Positions 15,942 to 23,867 of a DNA stretch of 39,624 nucleotides are shown in pieces. The position numbers and the translations under genes are program-made. The stretch is from Castellaniella sp041675725 (GTDB lineage Bacteria > Pseudomonadota > Gammaproteobacteria > Burkholderiales > Burkholderiaceae_B): positions 1 through 39,624 of the forward strand of contig NZ_JBAYTI010000026.1 of NCBI RefSeq assembly GCF_041675725.1, written 5' to 3'. Below the pieces are notes generated by a model. The model made no database searches. It worked only from the letters and a program-made list of their open reading frames with translations, and was not told where the DNA came from. Each line of letters begins with the position of its first letter. Within the stretch, counting starts at the first letter, position 1.

Positions 15942-16913
15942 TTACTGTACCGCTCGGTGCTCAAGGCGGCGGACAGCCTGTTCCATGACCTGATCGATGA
16001 TCGTGTCCACCGATTCGATCGAATGGATCAGGCCGGCTGCCTCGCCGAAGAACACCCCGGTCTGTTCGGTATCGCCCTCGGCAAACCCCTTGCGGTAGAT
16101 GGGCCCCACCGTGCCGGCCTCTTTGCGCAGCGCGTCTTCGTGGCCGTGCCAGCGGCGCGTGAAGGCGTTGTGCCTGATGCGCGCCGTGAATTCGATCGGC
16201 CAGGCGAGCTGGCGGGCGATGTCGGCCACCTGCGTGCGGATCGTGCCGTCGCCATCGGACTCGAGCAGGGCCGCCCGGTGGGTTTCGTGCACCAGCGATT
16301 CGGCCGACGCCCAGAAGCGCGTGCCCATCAGCACGCCCTCGGCCCCCAGCATCAGCGCCGCCGCCAAGCCGCGGCCGTCGGCGATGCCGCCTGCCGCCAC
16401 CAGCACGCTGGGGGCGGCCATTTTCTGGATGTAGTCGGCGGCCTCGGGCACCAGGGTCAGCGTGCCGCGCACCGCCCCATGGCCGCCGGCTTCGCTGCCT
16501 TGTGCGACGACTACGTCGGCGCCGACGTCTACGGCATCCATGATGTGTCCCATGCTCTGGCACTGACAGATCAGCTTGGCCCCGGCCGCCCGGATTTCAT
16601 CCACGAAGGGCCGCGGGTCGCCGAACGACAGCATCACGGCCACCGGCTTGTGCTTGAGCACGTCGGTCAGCATCGAGGGCGACTTGCGCAGCGACCACGT
16701 GATGAAGCCCACGCCCACCGGCGTGCCTTCGGCCGCGGCGAACTGCGCTTCGAGCCAGGCCGGGTCGCCATAGCCGCCGCCGATGATCCCCAGGCCGCCC
16801 TTGCGGCTGACCGCGGCCGCCAGCCGGCCCCCGGCGGCGAACGCCATGGGTGCGGAAAGAATCGGATACTGCAGATTGAGCAATCGGGTTAACTTGGTGT
16901 CCAGCGTCGGCAT
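15942..16913 (-). CDS. nitronate monooxygenase (2-nitropropane dioxygenase family)
   Basis: FMN-dependent TIM-barrel enzyme that oxidises alkyl nitronates (such as propionate-3-nitronate) to carbonyl products. It has the N-terminal LNLQYPILSAPMAFAAGG, the glycine-rich KGGLGIIGGG, the segment GADVVVAQGSEAGGHGAVRG with the conserved His, and the phosphate loop AAGGIADGRGLAAALMLGAEGV. ATG at 16913 (MPTLDTKL) is chosen because NMO proteins start about ten residues before the PILSAPM strand. In-frame ATGs at 16925 and 16952 are alternatives. It lies 3' of the Liv-type transporter on the same strand. Nitronate activity is inferred from the family; several members have other or unknown substrates. 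Confidence 0.87.
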   Translation of the reverse strand: MPTLDTKLTRLLNLQYPILSAPMAFAAGGRLAAAVSRKGGLGIIGGGYGDPAWLEAQFAAAEGTPVGVGFITWSLRKSPSMLTDVLKHKPVAVMLSFGDPRPFVDEIRAAGAKLICQCQSMGHIMDAVDVGADVVVAQGSEAGGHGAVRGTLTLVPEAADYIQKMAAPSVLVAAGGIADGRGLAAALMLGAEGVLMGTRFWASAESLVHETHRAALLESDGDGTIRTQVADIARQLAWPIEFTARIRHNAFTRRWHGHEDALRKEAGTVGPIYRKGFAEGDTEQTGVFFGEAAGLIHSIESVDTIIDQVMEQAVRRLEHRAVQ

Positions 16914-17041
16914 GACGGCCCCCATCAGAAAAGATCCAGAAACAGCGTCCATTCATCATACGCCCGTGGCCGTGCTTGGGGGCCGGCGCGCCGTGGCCGG
17001 GCGCCCGTCGTCGTGCGCTGGCCGTCAGGCGCCCGTGGCGA

Positions 17042-17101
17042 TCACGAATATTGCGCCTCGTCGGTGATCTGAACGGTGGCGATGAGATAGCCCTTAGGCA
17101 T
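17042..17101 (-). pseudogene. truncated DUF1330-family gene, 19 codons left
   Basis: An ATG overlapping the livF-like stop by eight bases opens MPKGYLIATVQITDEAQYS and then a TGA. The opening (MPKGYxIAxVxxTDxxxY) matches the start of DUF1330 proteins, small (~95 aa) ferredoxin-fold proteins of unknown function. The sequence after the stop, in any frame up to the nitronate monooxygenase gene, shows no DUF1330 continuation. I read it as the surviving 5' end of a gene once coupled to the Liv operon and cut by a deletion or rearrangement. Confidence 0.6.
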
Positions 17102-17786
17102 GGTGGCTGTCCTGGGAAAGCGCCTGAGAAAGCTGGACCTCGCCGCGTTCGATCAGATAGGCGCGGTCGGCCATGTCGACCAGCAGGCTGGGGTTGGATT
17201 CGGCGATCAGGATGGTCAGATCGGGGTACTGTGCGCGCAGGCCGGTCAGGCTTTCGGCATAGCGCTTGGCCACCGCCGGCGCCAGGCCCTGGAAGGGCTC
17301 GTCGAGTAGCAGCAGGCGGGTGCCGCAGACCAGCGCGCGCGCCAGGGCCGCCATTTTCTGCTGGCCGCCCGAGAGCTCGCCGGCAATGCGCTGCGCGAGG
17401 TTGGGGATGTCGGGCAGCGATTGGCAGATGCGCTGGAACGTCTGTTCGAACTCGGCCGGCGGCATCTGGGTGGCCCAGGCGCCCAGGCGAACGTTGTCCA
17501 TGACCGTGAACTTGCCGATCAGGCGGCGGTCTTCGGGGACATAGCCGATGCCCAGCGCCGCCCGCGCGTGCACCGGCAGCCGGTTCAGGGGCTGGCCATC
17601 GAACGTGACCTGGCCGGCCGTGATCTGCGTCAGCCCCATGATGGTGCGCAGCAGCGTGGTCTTGCCCGCGCCGTTTCGGCCGATCAGGGCCACGGTTTCC
17701 CCGGCCTCCAGCGTCAGGTGGATGTTGCGCAGGATCTGGGTCGTGTGGATGGAGACGTCGACGGCCTCGAACGATAAACGGGTCAT
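17094..17786 (-). CDS. branched-chain-type ABC transporter ATPase (LivF-like)
   Basis: One of the two ATPases of a HAAT-family importer, 230 aa. Walker A is GRNGAGKTT (about residues 36-44), the Q-loop region is YVPEDRRLIGKFTVMDN, the signature LSGGQQKMAALARAL, Walker B LLLLDEPFQGLAP, and AESNPS replaces the usual switch-His segment (typically EQN). LivF hallmarks are YVPEDRR and EPFQGLAP. Gene order livK-H-M-G-F is canonical. Although named branched-chain, such systems carry many amides, aromatic acids and urea, so the neighbouring nitrilase and UbiD suggest an aromatic or nitrile-related ligand. Confidence 0.9.
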   Translation of the reverse strand: MTRLSFEAVDVSIHTTQILRNIHLTLEAGETVALIGRNGAGKTTLLRTIMGLTQITAGQVTFDGQPLNRLPVHARAALGIGYVPEDRRLIGKFTVMDNVRLGAWATQMPPAEFEQTFQRICQSLPDIPNLAQRIAGELSGGQQKMAALARALVCGTRLLLLDEPFQGLAPAVAKRYAESLTGLRAQYPDLTILIAESNPSLLVDMADRAYLIERGEVQLSQALSQDSHHA

Positions 17787-17793
17787 GGTGGTC

Positions 17794-18552
17794 TTATCCT
17801 GTCACCCTCTGGCGTACGTCCTCGTTGCGCATGATGTCGCTGAACGAACCCTCGGCAATGATCTGCCCGCTGTCCCAGGCCACCACCCGATCCATGTATC
17901 TTTCGACGATCTCCATGTCGTGTTCGACGATGATGGTGGTGACCCCGCTGTTGCGCAGGATCGGCATCAAGGTGTCCATGATGATGAATTTGTTGGCCGA
18001 GCTCACGCTGCTCGTGGGCTCGTCGAGCAGCAGCAGGCTGGGCTCCAGGGCCATCGCGATGGCGATGTCGGATAGTTTCTTCACGCCCTCGGGCAGCGCG
18101 CTGTTGAGCGTGTCGGCGTAGTCGCCCAGGCCGAAGGTGCGCACGATGGCATCGGCCTTGGCCCGGTAGCCGGGCTGGAACACCGTGCCCAGGCTCCAGA
18201 ACCGGTTGCGGCAGGCCACACCGAGCACAATGCTCTGCAGCACGGTTTTGTCGAGGAACAGCTGGGGGTGCTGGAACGCGCGGGCGATGCCCAGGCGCGT
18301 GATCTCGCGCGGCGACAGATGCGTGATGGGCCGGCCCTGGAAACGGATCTCGCCGGCGGCGGCGCGAATGTACCCGGTACACAGGTTCAGAAATGTGCTC
18401 TTGCCCGAGCCGTTCGACCCGATCACGCCCAGCACTTCGCTTTGGCGCACCTGCAGGTTGATGTCGTCGGCGGCGGTCACCCCGCCGAAGCGCACCGAGA
18501 TGTGGGACGCTTCGAGCAGGATGGGGGCGGTCGTGTCGGGGGTGTGGGTCAT
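17794..18552 (-). CDS. branched-chain-type ABC transporter ATPase (LivG-like)
   Basis: Second ATPase of the same importer, 252 aa from ATG 18552. Walker A GSNGSGKST (residues 45-53), the insertion typical of LivG (HLSPREITRLGIARAFQHPQ), Walker B SLLLLDEPTSSVSS and switch IIVEHDMEIV are present. Odd: the usual C-motif (LSGGQ or LSYGQ) is replaced by LPEGVKKLSDIAIAMAL, keeping only the Gly, and the D-loop is SSVSS rather than AGL/AGM. The partner LivF has a classical signature, so one composite ATP site may be degenerate. The gene lies 13 bases after the LivM-like gene and 7 before the LivF-like gene. Confidence 0.9.
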   Translation of the reverse strand: MTHTPDTTAPILLEASHISVRFGGVTAADDINLQVRQSEVLGVIGSNGSGKSTFLNLCTGYIRAAAGEIRFQGRPITHLSPREITRLGIARAFQHPQLFLDKTVLQSIVLGVACRNRFWSLGTVFQPGYRAKADAIVRTFGLGDYADTLNSALPEGVKKLSDIAIAMALEPSLLLLDEPTSSVSSANKFIIMDTLMPILRNSGVTTIIVEHDMEIVERYMDRVVAWDSGQIIAEGSFSDIMRNEDVRQRVTG

Positions 18553-18565
18553 GGCGGCATCGGAG

Positions 18566-19507
18566 TCAGGGGGCCTTGGCGTCCGGCTTCTTGCGAAACA
18601 GTGTCCATAGCCCATCGGGCATGTACATGATGATGCCCAGCAGGATGATGCCCAGGATCAGCTGCCAGGCATCGACCACGTAGCTGCTGATGAGGTTCCT
18701 GAGCAGGACGAACGCAAGCGCGCCGATGGTGATGGCCGTGAAGCTGCCGGCCCCGCCGAAGATGGCCACGATCAGGAATTCGGCCGACAGCGTCCAGTAG
18801 GCCAGCTCGGGGGTGACGTGGCTGGTGCTGTAGGCGATGATCATGCCGCCCACCCCGGCGAACCCGGCCGAGATCACGTGCCCGGCCAGGAACACCTGGC
18901 GCGCCGAACGGCCCAGGTACTCGAGGCGGGTTTCGTTGGTGCGGATCGCGCCCAGCGCCGAGCCCGGCGCCGAGCGCATGTATTGTTCGAGAAACAGGAT
19001 GCCGGCCACCAGCACGGCCACCGCCAGGTAGTAGATGGCCCAGGCGGTCTGCGGGTTGCTGAATTTGTGGCCCAGGAACGTGGGCCGCAGGATCCCCATG
19101 CCGTCGCTGCCGCCGGTGATGTCGTAGAGCTTGAGCAGCAGGGTGAAGCCCACCATGGAAAAGGCCAGGTTCAGCATGCCGTAGAAAATCCCGCGGTACC
19201 GCGACAGGATCGCGCCCAGGATCAGGCCCAGCACCATGCTGGCCGCGAGCGCCAGCGCCAGGGTGAGAAAGACGTCTGTGACGTGCAGCTTTTGCGCGAC
19301 CGCCACGGTGTAGGCGCCCACGGCGTAATACAGGGCGTGGCCGAAGGACACCTGGCCCGAGCGCAGCAGCAGCCCCAGGCCCAGCGCCGGGAACGCCAGG
19401 CTGATCGCCAGCAGCAGGATGGCGCGCAGCGAAATGTCGGCCAGCGGCACCAGGGCCAGCACGGCAATCACCAGCAGCAGCACGAACGTTTCGGAATTCA
19501 GCTTCAT
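18566..19507 (-). CDS. branched-chain-type ABC transporter permease (LivM-like)
   Basis: Permease of 313 aa with about nine hydrophobic helices. The LivM pattern is seen in SFGHALYYAVGAYTVAVAQK (helix with the GHA(L/F)xxxGAY motif), the EAA-type loop SALGAIRTNETRLEYLGRSA that docks on the ATPases, and the C-terminal AIFGGAGSFTAITIGALAFV. It follows the LivH-like gene by three bases on the minus strand and pairs with it as a heterodimer. Confidence 0.91.
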   Translation of the reverse strand: MKLNSETFVLLLVIAVLALVPLADISLRAILLLAISLAFPALGLGLLLRSGQVSFGHALYYAVGAYTVAVAQKLHVTDVFLTLALALAASMVLGLILGAILSRYRGIFYGMLNLAFSMVGFTLLLKLYDITGGSDGMGILRPTFLGHKFSNPQTAWAIYYLAVAVLVAGILFLEQYMRSAPGSALGAIRTNETRLEYLGRSARQVFLAGHVISAGFAGVGGMIIAYSTSHVTPELAYWTLSAEFLIVAIFGGAGSFTAITIGALAFVLLRNLISSYVVDAWQLILGIILLGIIMYMPDGLWTLFRKKPDAKAP

Positions 19508-19510
19508 GAT

Positions 19511-20410
19511 TTACAACCGCGCCAGTTCTTTTTTGCCGAACAGGCCATAGGGCTTGACGATCAGGATCAGCGCCATGACCAGGTAAGGAATGACGTTGGT
19601 GAATTCGCTGTACGTATAGACGCTGATCGAATAGGCCAGCCCGATGATCAGCGACGTCAGCGCCGTGCCGAAGAAATTGCCCAGGCCCGCCGTGGCCACG
19701 ATCGCGAACGACAGCACGATCACCTCGGCCCCGATGCCCGGCACGATCGAGGTCGACGGGGACGCCAGGGCGCCGGCCAGGCACGCCAGGAACGTGCCCA
19801 GGATGAAGGTATAGGTATAGATCTTCTTGGTGTTGATGCCCAGCGTGGAAGAGATCTCGGTGTCTTCGATAACCGCCTCGATGATTTTCCCCGTTTGCGT
19901 GCGCCTGAAGAATATCATCAGGCTGGCCAGCACCAGCAGTGCCACGATCGGCAGGAAAACCAGCTGGTAGCGGGTGTAGAAGATGCCCGCCACGTCGATG
20001 GTGCCCAGCAGCACCAGCGGCGCGTCATAGAAATACGGCCGTACGCCGAACAGCAGCTTCTGGCCGTCTTCGAGGATCATGAAGACCGCGAACGTGCTGA
20101 GGATCTGCAGCACGTGTTCCTTGTCATACATTTTGGCGAGCACCAGCTTCTCGACGGCGAACCCCAGGACGATGCCGGCCACCACGGCCACCAGCAGCAG
20201 CACGATGAAGTTCAGCCAGCTGCCCGATGCGCCGATCAGGTATTGCCCCAGCAGCGAGGCGCCGTAGGCGCCGATGGCATAGAACCCGCCGTGGGCGATG
20301 TTCAGGATGCGCATGACGCCGAAAATCAGGCTCAGGCCGACCGCCAGCAGAAACAGCACCGACGACATGGCGACCCCGTCCAGCAGCGACAACAAGACGA
20401 TCTGATTCAC
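19511..20410 (-). CDS. branched-chain-type ABC transporter permease (LivH-like)
   Basis: Permease of 299 aa. Motifs are GLSLIFGVMRILNIAHGGFY near the N-terminus, the EAA loop IIEAVIEDTEISSTLGINTK, GTFLACLAGALASPS and the closing LVMALILIVKPYGLFGKKE. The start is taken as GTG at 20410 because it is preceded by a good ribosome site (GGGGAAAGG) and gives the usual N-terminus (VNQIVLLSLLDGVAMSS); the upstream GTG at 20461 would add 17 non-family residues. A stem-loop separates it from the binding-protein gene. Confidence 0.9.
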   Translation of the reverse strand: MNQIVLLSLLDGVAMSSVLFLLAVGLSLIFGVMRILNIAHGGFYAIGAYGASLLGQYLIGASGSWLNFIVLLLVAVVAGIVLGFAVEKLVLAKMYDKEHVLQILSTFAVFMILEDGQKLLFGVRPYFYDAPLVLLGTIDVAGIFYTRYQLVFLPIVALLVLASLMIFFRRTQTGKIIEAVIEDTEISSTLGINTKKIYTYTFILGTFLACLAGALASPSTSIVPGIGAEVIVLSFAIVATAGLGNFFGTALTSLIIGLAYSISVYTYSEFTNVIPYLVMALILIVKPYGLFGKKELARL

Positions 20411-20454
20411 GGCCTTTCCCCGGACTGGATGGAACCCGCAAGTGCCCGCCTTCC

Positions 20455-20476
20455 CGGGCACCTGGCGCGGTGCCCG
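20455..20476 (-). promoter_or_regulatory. stem-loop between binding-protein and permease genes
   Basis: Perfect 8-bp stem (CGGGCACC / GGTGCCCG) with a 6-base loop, 15 bases after the binding-protein stop and 45 before the LivH-like start. There is no U-tract. Its position fits a 3'-end stabiliser or partial terminator that raises binding protein over membrane components. Confidence 0.6.
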
Positions 20477-20491
20477 AGAATCTGCGGCGGC

Positions 20492-21775
20492 TTACTGGGC
20501 GATGGTGACCTGGTCGAGCAGCTTGGGCGACAGCGTCTTGGCCCATTCGGCCGTGGTGGTGCCCACCGGGGGCGTGATGAGTTCAGCCGGGATGTACGTC
20601 ATCTGCTTGAGGATGGGGAAGCTGTAGTCGGGCGATTTGACCGTGACGCCGATGATCTGGTCTTCGATCGCCTGGTGATCGGGCCGTATCGTCAGCTGGC
20701 CGGTGAAGTTGTCCAGGGCCAGGCCATCCATGCCCGCCAGAAAGCCCTTCGTGAGGTTCTCGGGCGTGCCATCCCAGCCTTTTTCGAGCGCCTGCTGCAG
20801 CGCCGTGACCGACTGGGCCATGTGATAGGCCGGGAAGATGGGATAGTGGCCCGTCTTTGCCTTGAAGTCTTCCACGAACTTCGTGTGCTCGGGGTTGTGG
20901 GCCGTGCGCGGCCCCAGGAACCAGCTGTCGCCGCGCGCACCGATGATCGCGCCTTCGGGGAAGGCATCCCCCAGCTCTTGCAGGGCGGATTCGCCGTTGG
21001 ACGACACCAGCGTGCTGTTGTTGAACAGCGAACGCGATGACGCCTGCTTGATGAAGGTGTTCATGTCGCCGCCCCAGAGGGTGGTGAAGACCACGTCGGG
21101 GCGCAGGGCCGAGAGCCGCGAGATTTCGCTGGAATAGTCTGAAGCGCCCAGTTTCGGGAAGAGCTCGGCCACCACCTTGATGTCGGGGTCGAGCGCCTGC
21201 ATCGCGGTCCGGAAGGATTCCCAGTTGTCGCGCCCGAACGCGTAATCGGGGTTGATGCCGGCGATGGTTTTGATCTCGGGGTTGTGCTTGAGCGTGTACA
21301 GGGCGATGGAGACGTTGTTGGGCGGTGTTAAGTCGCCCGTGCGGTAGATGTAGTCGAAATCGTTTTCTTCGAAAATGCGGTGCGTGCCGCAATCCCAGAG
21401 AATGGCCGGCATTTCGAAGTCTTCGATCACCGGGGCCAGCGCCAGGCACGTGGAGCTGGACAGACCGGCGATCATCAGGTCGACCTTGCCGGCGGTGGCC
21501 AGCTGCTTGTATTGGGCGACCACGTCGTCGATGCCCTTGGCCTCGTCCAGGTAGATGAGTTCGACGGGCGCACCCTTGATCCCGCCCTTGGCGTTGATTT
21601 CCGCGACCAGCAGGTCGGCCGCGTCTTTGGCCGGCACGCCGAACACGGCCCCGGGCCCGGACAGGAACGTGGTGACCCCCACGCGCAGGGGTTCATTGGC
21701 CTGGGCCGAACCCAGCCCCAGCGTCAGGGGAAGAGCCAGCGCCGCCACGGCGGCCTTGAGTGCAAAGTGTGTCAT
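20492..21775 (-). CDS. branched-chain-type ABC transporter periplasmic binding protein
   Basis: Solute-binding protein of the LivJ/LivK (Peripla_BP_6) family, 427 aa. The signal peptide is residues 1-26 or so (KAAVAALALPLTLGLGSAQA, then NEPLRVG). The mature part shows LRVGVTTFLSGPGAVFGVPA, AADLLVAEINAKGGIKGAPV, DLMIAGLSSSTCLALAPVIE and IAGINPDYAFGRDNWESFR. ATG 21775 is chosen because GGAGA lies eight bases upstream; ATG 21796 would add MALSETT. The ligand is not predictable. The gene lies 116 bases after the nitrilase gene, so importer and enzyme may share a substrate. Confidence 0.9.
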   Translation of the reverse strand: MTHFALKAAVAALALPLTLGLGSAQANEPLRVGVTTFLSGPGAVFGVPAKDAADLLVAEINAKGGIKGAPVELIYLDEAKGIDDVVAQYKQLATAGKVDLMIAGLSSSTCLALAPVIEDFEMPAILWDCGTHRIFEENDFDYIYRTGDLTPPNNVSIALYTLKHNPEIKTIAGINPDYAFGRDNWESFRTAMQALDPDIKVVAELFPKLGASDYSSEISRLSALRPDVVFTTLWGGDMNTFIKQASSRSLFNNSTLVSSNGESALQELGDAFPEGAIIGARGDSWFLGPRTAHNPEHTKFVEDFKAKTGHYPIFPAYHMAQSVTALQQALEKGWDGTPENLTKGFLAGMDGLALDNFTGQLTIRPDHQAIEDQIIGVTVKSPDYSFPILKQMTYIPAELITPPVGTTTAEWAKTLSPKLLDQVTIAQ

Positions 21776-21846
21776 CGTTGTCTCCGAAAGGGCCATGAAC
21801 GGCCTTAGTGTCTTAGTATGATGGTTCGATGCCGCGGTTGGGTCGC

Positions 21847-21880
21847 GGGCGCCTAGCCGGCCTGCGCAGGCCAGGCGCCC
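21847..21880 (-). terminator. strong compound hairpin after nitrilase gene
   Basis: Outer arms GGGCGCCT / AGGCGCCC (8 bp) enclose inner arms GGCCTGC / GCAGGCC (7 bp), with only a 4-base bulge, starting 11 bases past the nitrilase stop. No U-run follows, so it may be a Rho-assisted terminator or an mRNA 3'-end protector dividing the nitrilase and importer messages. Confidence 0.5.
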
Positions 21881-21891
21881 GTATGCCTGTT

Positions 21892-22914
21892 TCAGGGGTT
21901 GGCGGCCTGGCTGGTGTCGGCGGTTTCTTCTTCGGGGGCGTCTTCCTGGGGGGCGGCCGGGGCCTTGCCATGGATGGGCACCACCGGCATCTTGCGCACG
22001 CCGCCGTCGAACAGCACGCGGTTGACGTCGGGGCGCGCATAGTGGCCGACCGTATCGAGCAAGTGCTTGGCCTCGGGGATCTGGTCGAGGTCGATGTCGG
22101 CGTAGGCGATGCCTTCTTGGTCTTCGATGCAGGCCAGGACTTCGCCGAAGGGCGAATAAATGGCCGCCACCCCGCCGCCGACCGTGAGCTTGGCGCCCAG
22201 GCCCGGATCGAGCTTCTTGTAGAATTCGACCTCTTCGGCGCCAATGCACGAGGACGAGGCGATCACGAACATCTGCCCTTCGATGGCGGCAAAGCGCGAT
22301 GTGGTCTTGATGACGGCCGTGCGGTCACGCGGCTGGCTTTTCAGGTTGTTGCCCGGCCAGTTGGCGATGTGCACCTGTTCGTGCTTGCTGTACAGCGTGT
22401 AGCGCGCCAGCGGCATGATGTTTTCGTAGCAGATCAGGCCGCCGAGGCGCCCCAGCGAGGTGTTCAGCACCATCAGGTCGCTGCCGTCGCCGCGGCCCCA
22501 GAGGGTTCTTTCTTCGCCGGTGGGGATCAGCTTGCGGCGGCACCGGACGATCTCGCCGTGTTCGTTGATGAACACCTGCGAGTTGTAAATGGTGCCGTGG
22601 TCTTTTTCGTTGATGCCGACCACGATGAAGACGCTCTTTTCTTTGGCTTTTTGGCACAGCCGCTGCATGGCCAGGCCGTCGAGCTCGACGGATTGGTCGT
22701 AGAGCTGTTTGTACAAGTGCCCGCGCTCGACGTTGTTGACCGCCATCCAGATCCACCACGGATACAGCGGCAGGAACGTTTCGGGAAATGCGATCAGACG
22801 CGCCCCCTGGGCAGCGGCTTCGTCAACCATGTTGCAGCATTTTTCCACCGTTCTGTCCAGATCGAACATGTAGGGGGAGGCCAGTACTGCGGCGGCCTTG
22901 AATGTATGTGCCAT
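21892..22914 (-). CDS. nitrilase
   Basis: Carbon-nitrogen hydrolase of the nitrilase branch, 340 aa, converting R-CN to R-COOH plus ammonia in the cytoplasm. The catalytic triad is visible: Glu 45 in IAFPETFLPLYPWWIW, Lys 128 in CRRKLIPTGEER and Cys 162 in GGLICYENIMPLARYTLY, which match classic nitrilase numbering. The further motifs GEERTLWGRGDGSDL and EQVHIANWPG are typical. The C-terminal 25 residues are a Pro/Ala/Glu-rich tail (APAAPQEDAPEEETADTSQ). CYEN instead of CWEH after the nucleophile departs from arylacetonitrilases; CWE is more common. Start: ATG 22914 after GGAGAATT. The substrate is not predictable. Confidence 0.92.
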   Translation of the reverse strand: MAHTFKAAAVLASPYMFDLDRTVEKCCNMVDEAAAQGARLIAFPETFLPLYPWWIWMAVNNVERGHLYKQLYDQSVELDGLAMQRLCQKAKEKSVFIVVGINEKDHGTIYNSQVFINEHGEIVRCRRKLIPTGEERTLWGRGDGSDLMVLNTSLGRLGGLICYENIMPLARYTLYSKHEQVHIANWPGNNLKSQPRDRTAVIKTTSRFAAIEGQMFVIASSSCIGAEEVEFYKKLDPGLGAKLTVGGGVAAIYSPFGEVLACIEDQEGIAYADIDLDQIPEAKHLLDTVGHYARPDVNRVLFDGGVRKMPVVPIHGKAPAAPQEDAPEEETADTSQAANP

Positions 22915-22994
22915 CCGAATTCTCCAAACCGGGGTGTCTGGGCAGAACCATGGAGACCCATGGCAATGGACGGCACCGCGGCATCAACCATATC

Positions 22995-23004
22995 TGGAAT
23001 TCCA
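22995..23004. promoter_or_regulatory. palindrome upstream of nitrilase, candidate operator
   Basis: A perfect 10-base palindrome TGGAATTCCA sits 80 bases before the nitrilase ATG. On the minus strand it directly follows TACTAT, a possible weak -10 element without a clear -35. It is the most regulator-like sequence in the 197-base gap 22915-23111, which otherwise holds the hairpin at 23046-23066. Confidence 0.35.
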
Positions 23005-23045
23005 TAGTAGCAGAAGGCGAAAGCCCGCAGTACACGGGTTGACCC

Positions 23046-23066
23046 GCCCGGCGGCCTGCGCCGGGC
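23046..23066 (-). terminator. GC hairpin after ABC permease gene
   Basis: Perfect 8-bp stem (GCCCGGCG / CGCCGGGC) with a 5-base loop, 45 bases after the permease stop and 131 before the nitrilase start. No U-tract. It probably ends or attenuates the ubiD-ubiX-ABC message. Confidence 0.45.
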
Positions 23067-23111
23067 GTTCGTCAGACAGCGTTTCAGCGCCCGGTGCCTA
23101 GCGCCCGGCGT

Positions 23112-23867
23112 TCAGCGTTCGCGGCGCGACGGCTGCCACTTCAGGAACAGGCGCTCGAACAGGCCGATGGCCGAGATCCCCACCGACGTGAAGATGGTGA
23201 TGGACAGCAGGGCCGCGAACACCAGGGCAATGTCCATGTTGAACTGGCCCGACAGCACCAGGTAGCCGATGCCCACGTTGCCGCCGATGAACTCGCCCAC
23301 GATGGAGCCCACCAGTGCCAGCGGAAAGGCCACCTTGAGGGCGTCCGTGATGTAGGGCAGGGCGTGCATCAGGCGCACCTTGGTAAACATCTGCCAGTTG
23401 CTGCCGCCGGCCAGCCGGGCCAGATCGAGGATGTCGTCGTCGATTTCGTTCAGCCCGGTGAGCGAATGCACAAAAATGGGAAACAGCGACAGCAGGAACG
23501 CCAGGATGATCTTCGAATCGGGCCCCAGGCCGAACCAGATCACCAGCAAGGGGGCGATGGCGATCTTGGGGATGCCGTTGAAGGTGGCCAGAAACGGCAG
23601 GATGATGGATTTAGCGCTTTTGACGTACACCACCAGCAGGGCCAGCAGCACCCCCACCAGCACGCCGATGCACAGCCCCAGCAGCGTGGTGCCGGCCGTG
23701 ACGGCCAGGTTGTAGGCCTGCAGCGAAAAGGTCTCCAGGAAGCGGGCCCAGATCTCGCTGGGCAGCGGCAGAATGTACGCCGGGATGTCGGCATAGGGAA
23801 CCAGGTATTGCCAGGCGGCCAAAAGAATGGCCACGGTCATGGTGATCCGAAGGGTGCTCTTCATCAT
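23112..23867 (-). CDS. NitT/TauT-family ABC transporter permease (SsuC-like)
   Basis: Inner-membrane permease of the nitrate/sulfonate/taurine family, 251 aa, about six helices. Motifs are LPLPSEIWARF near the N-terminus, NGIPKIAIAPLLVIWFGLG in the third helix region, and the EAA loop LARLAGGSNWQMFTKVRLMHALPYI, followed by PLALVGSIVGEFIGGNVGIG. The start overlaps the ATPase stop (ATGATGA); ATG 23867 is used, with 23864 and 23876 possible. It forms a transporter with the two genes upstream. Confidence 0.9.
   Translation of the reverse strand: MMKSTLRITMTVAILLAAWQYLVPYADIPAYILPLPSEIWARFLETFSLQAYNLAVTAGTTLLGLCIGVLVGVLLALLVVYVKSAKSIILPFLATFNGIPKIAIAPLLVIWFGLGPDSKIILAFLLSLFPIFVHSLTGLNEIDDDILDLARLAGGSNWQMFTKVRLMHALPYITDALKVAFPLALVGSIVGEFIGGNVGIGYLVLSGQFNMDIALVFAALLSITIFTSVGISAIGLFERLFLKWQPSRRER

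Noticed and set aside
18818..21040. 740-codon open frame on the plus strand
   Set aside because: It is antisense to the livM, livH and binding-protein genes, whose products have clear family motifs; its translation is Gln/His/Arg-rich with no domain. Typical artefact of high-GC DNA.
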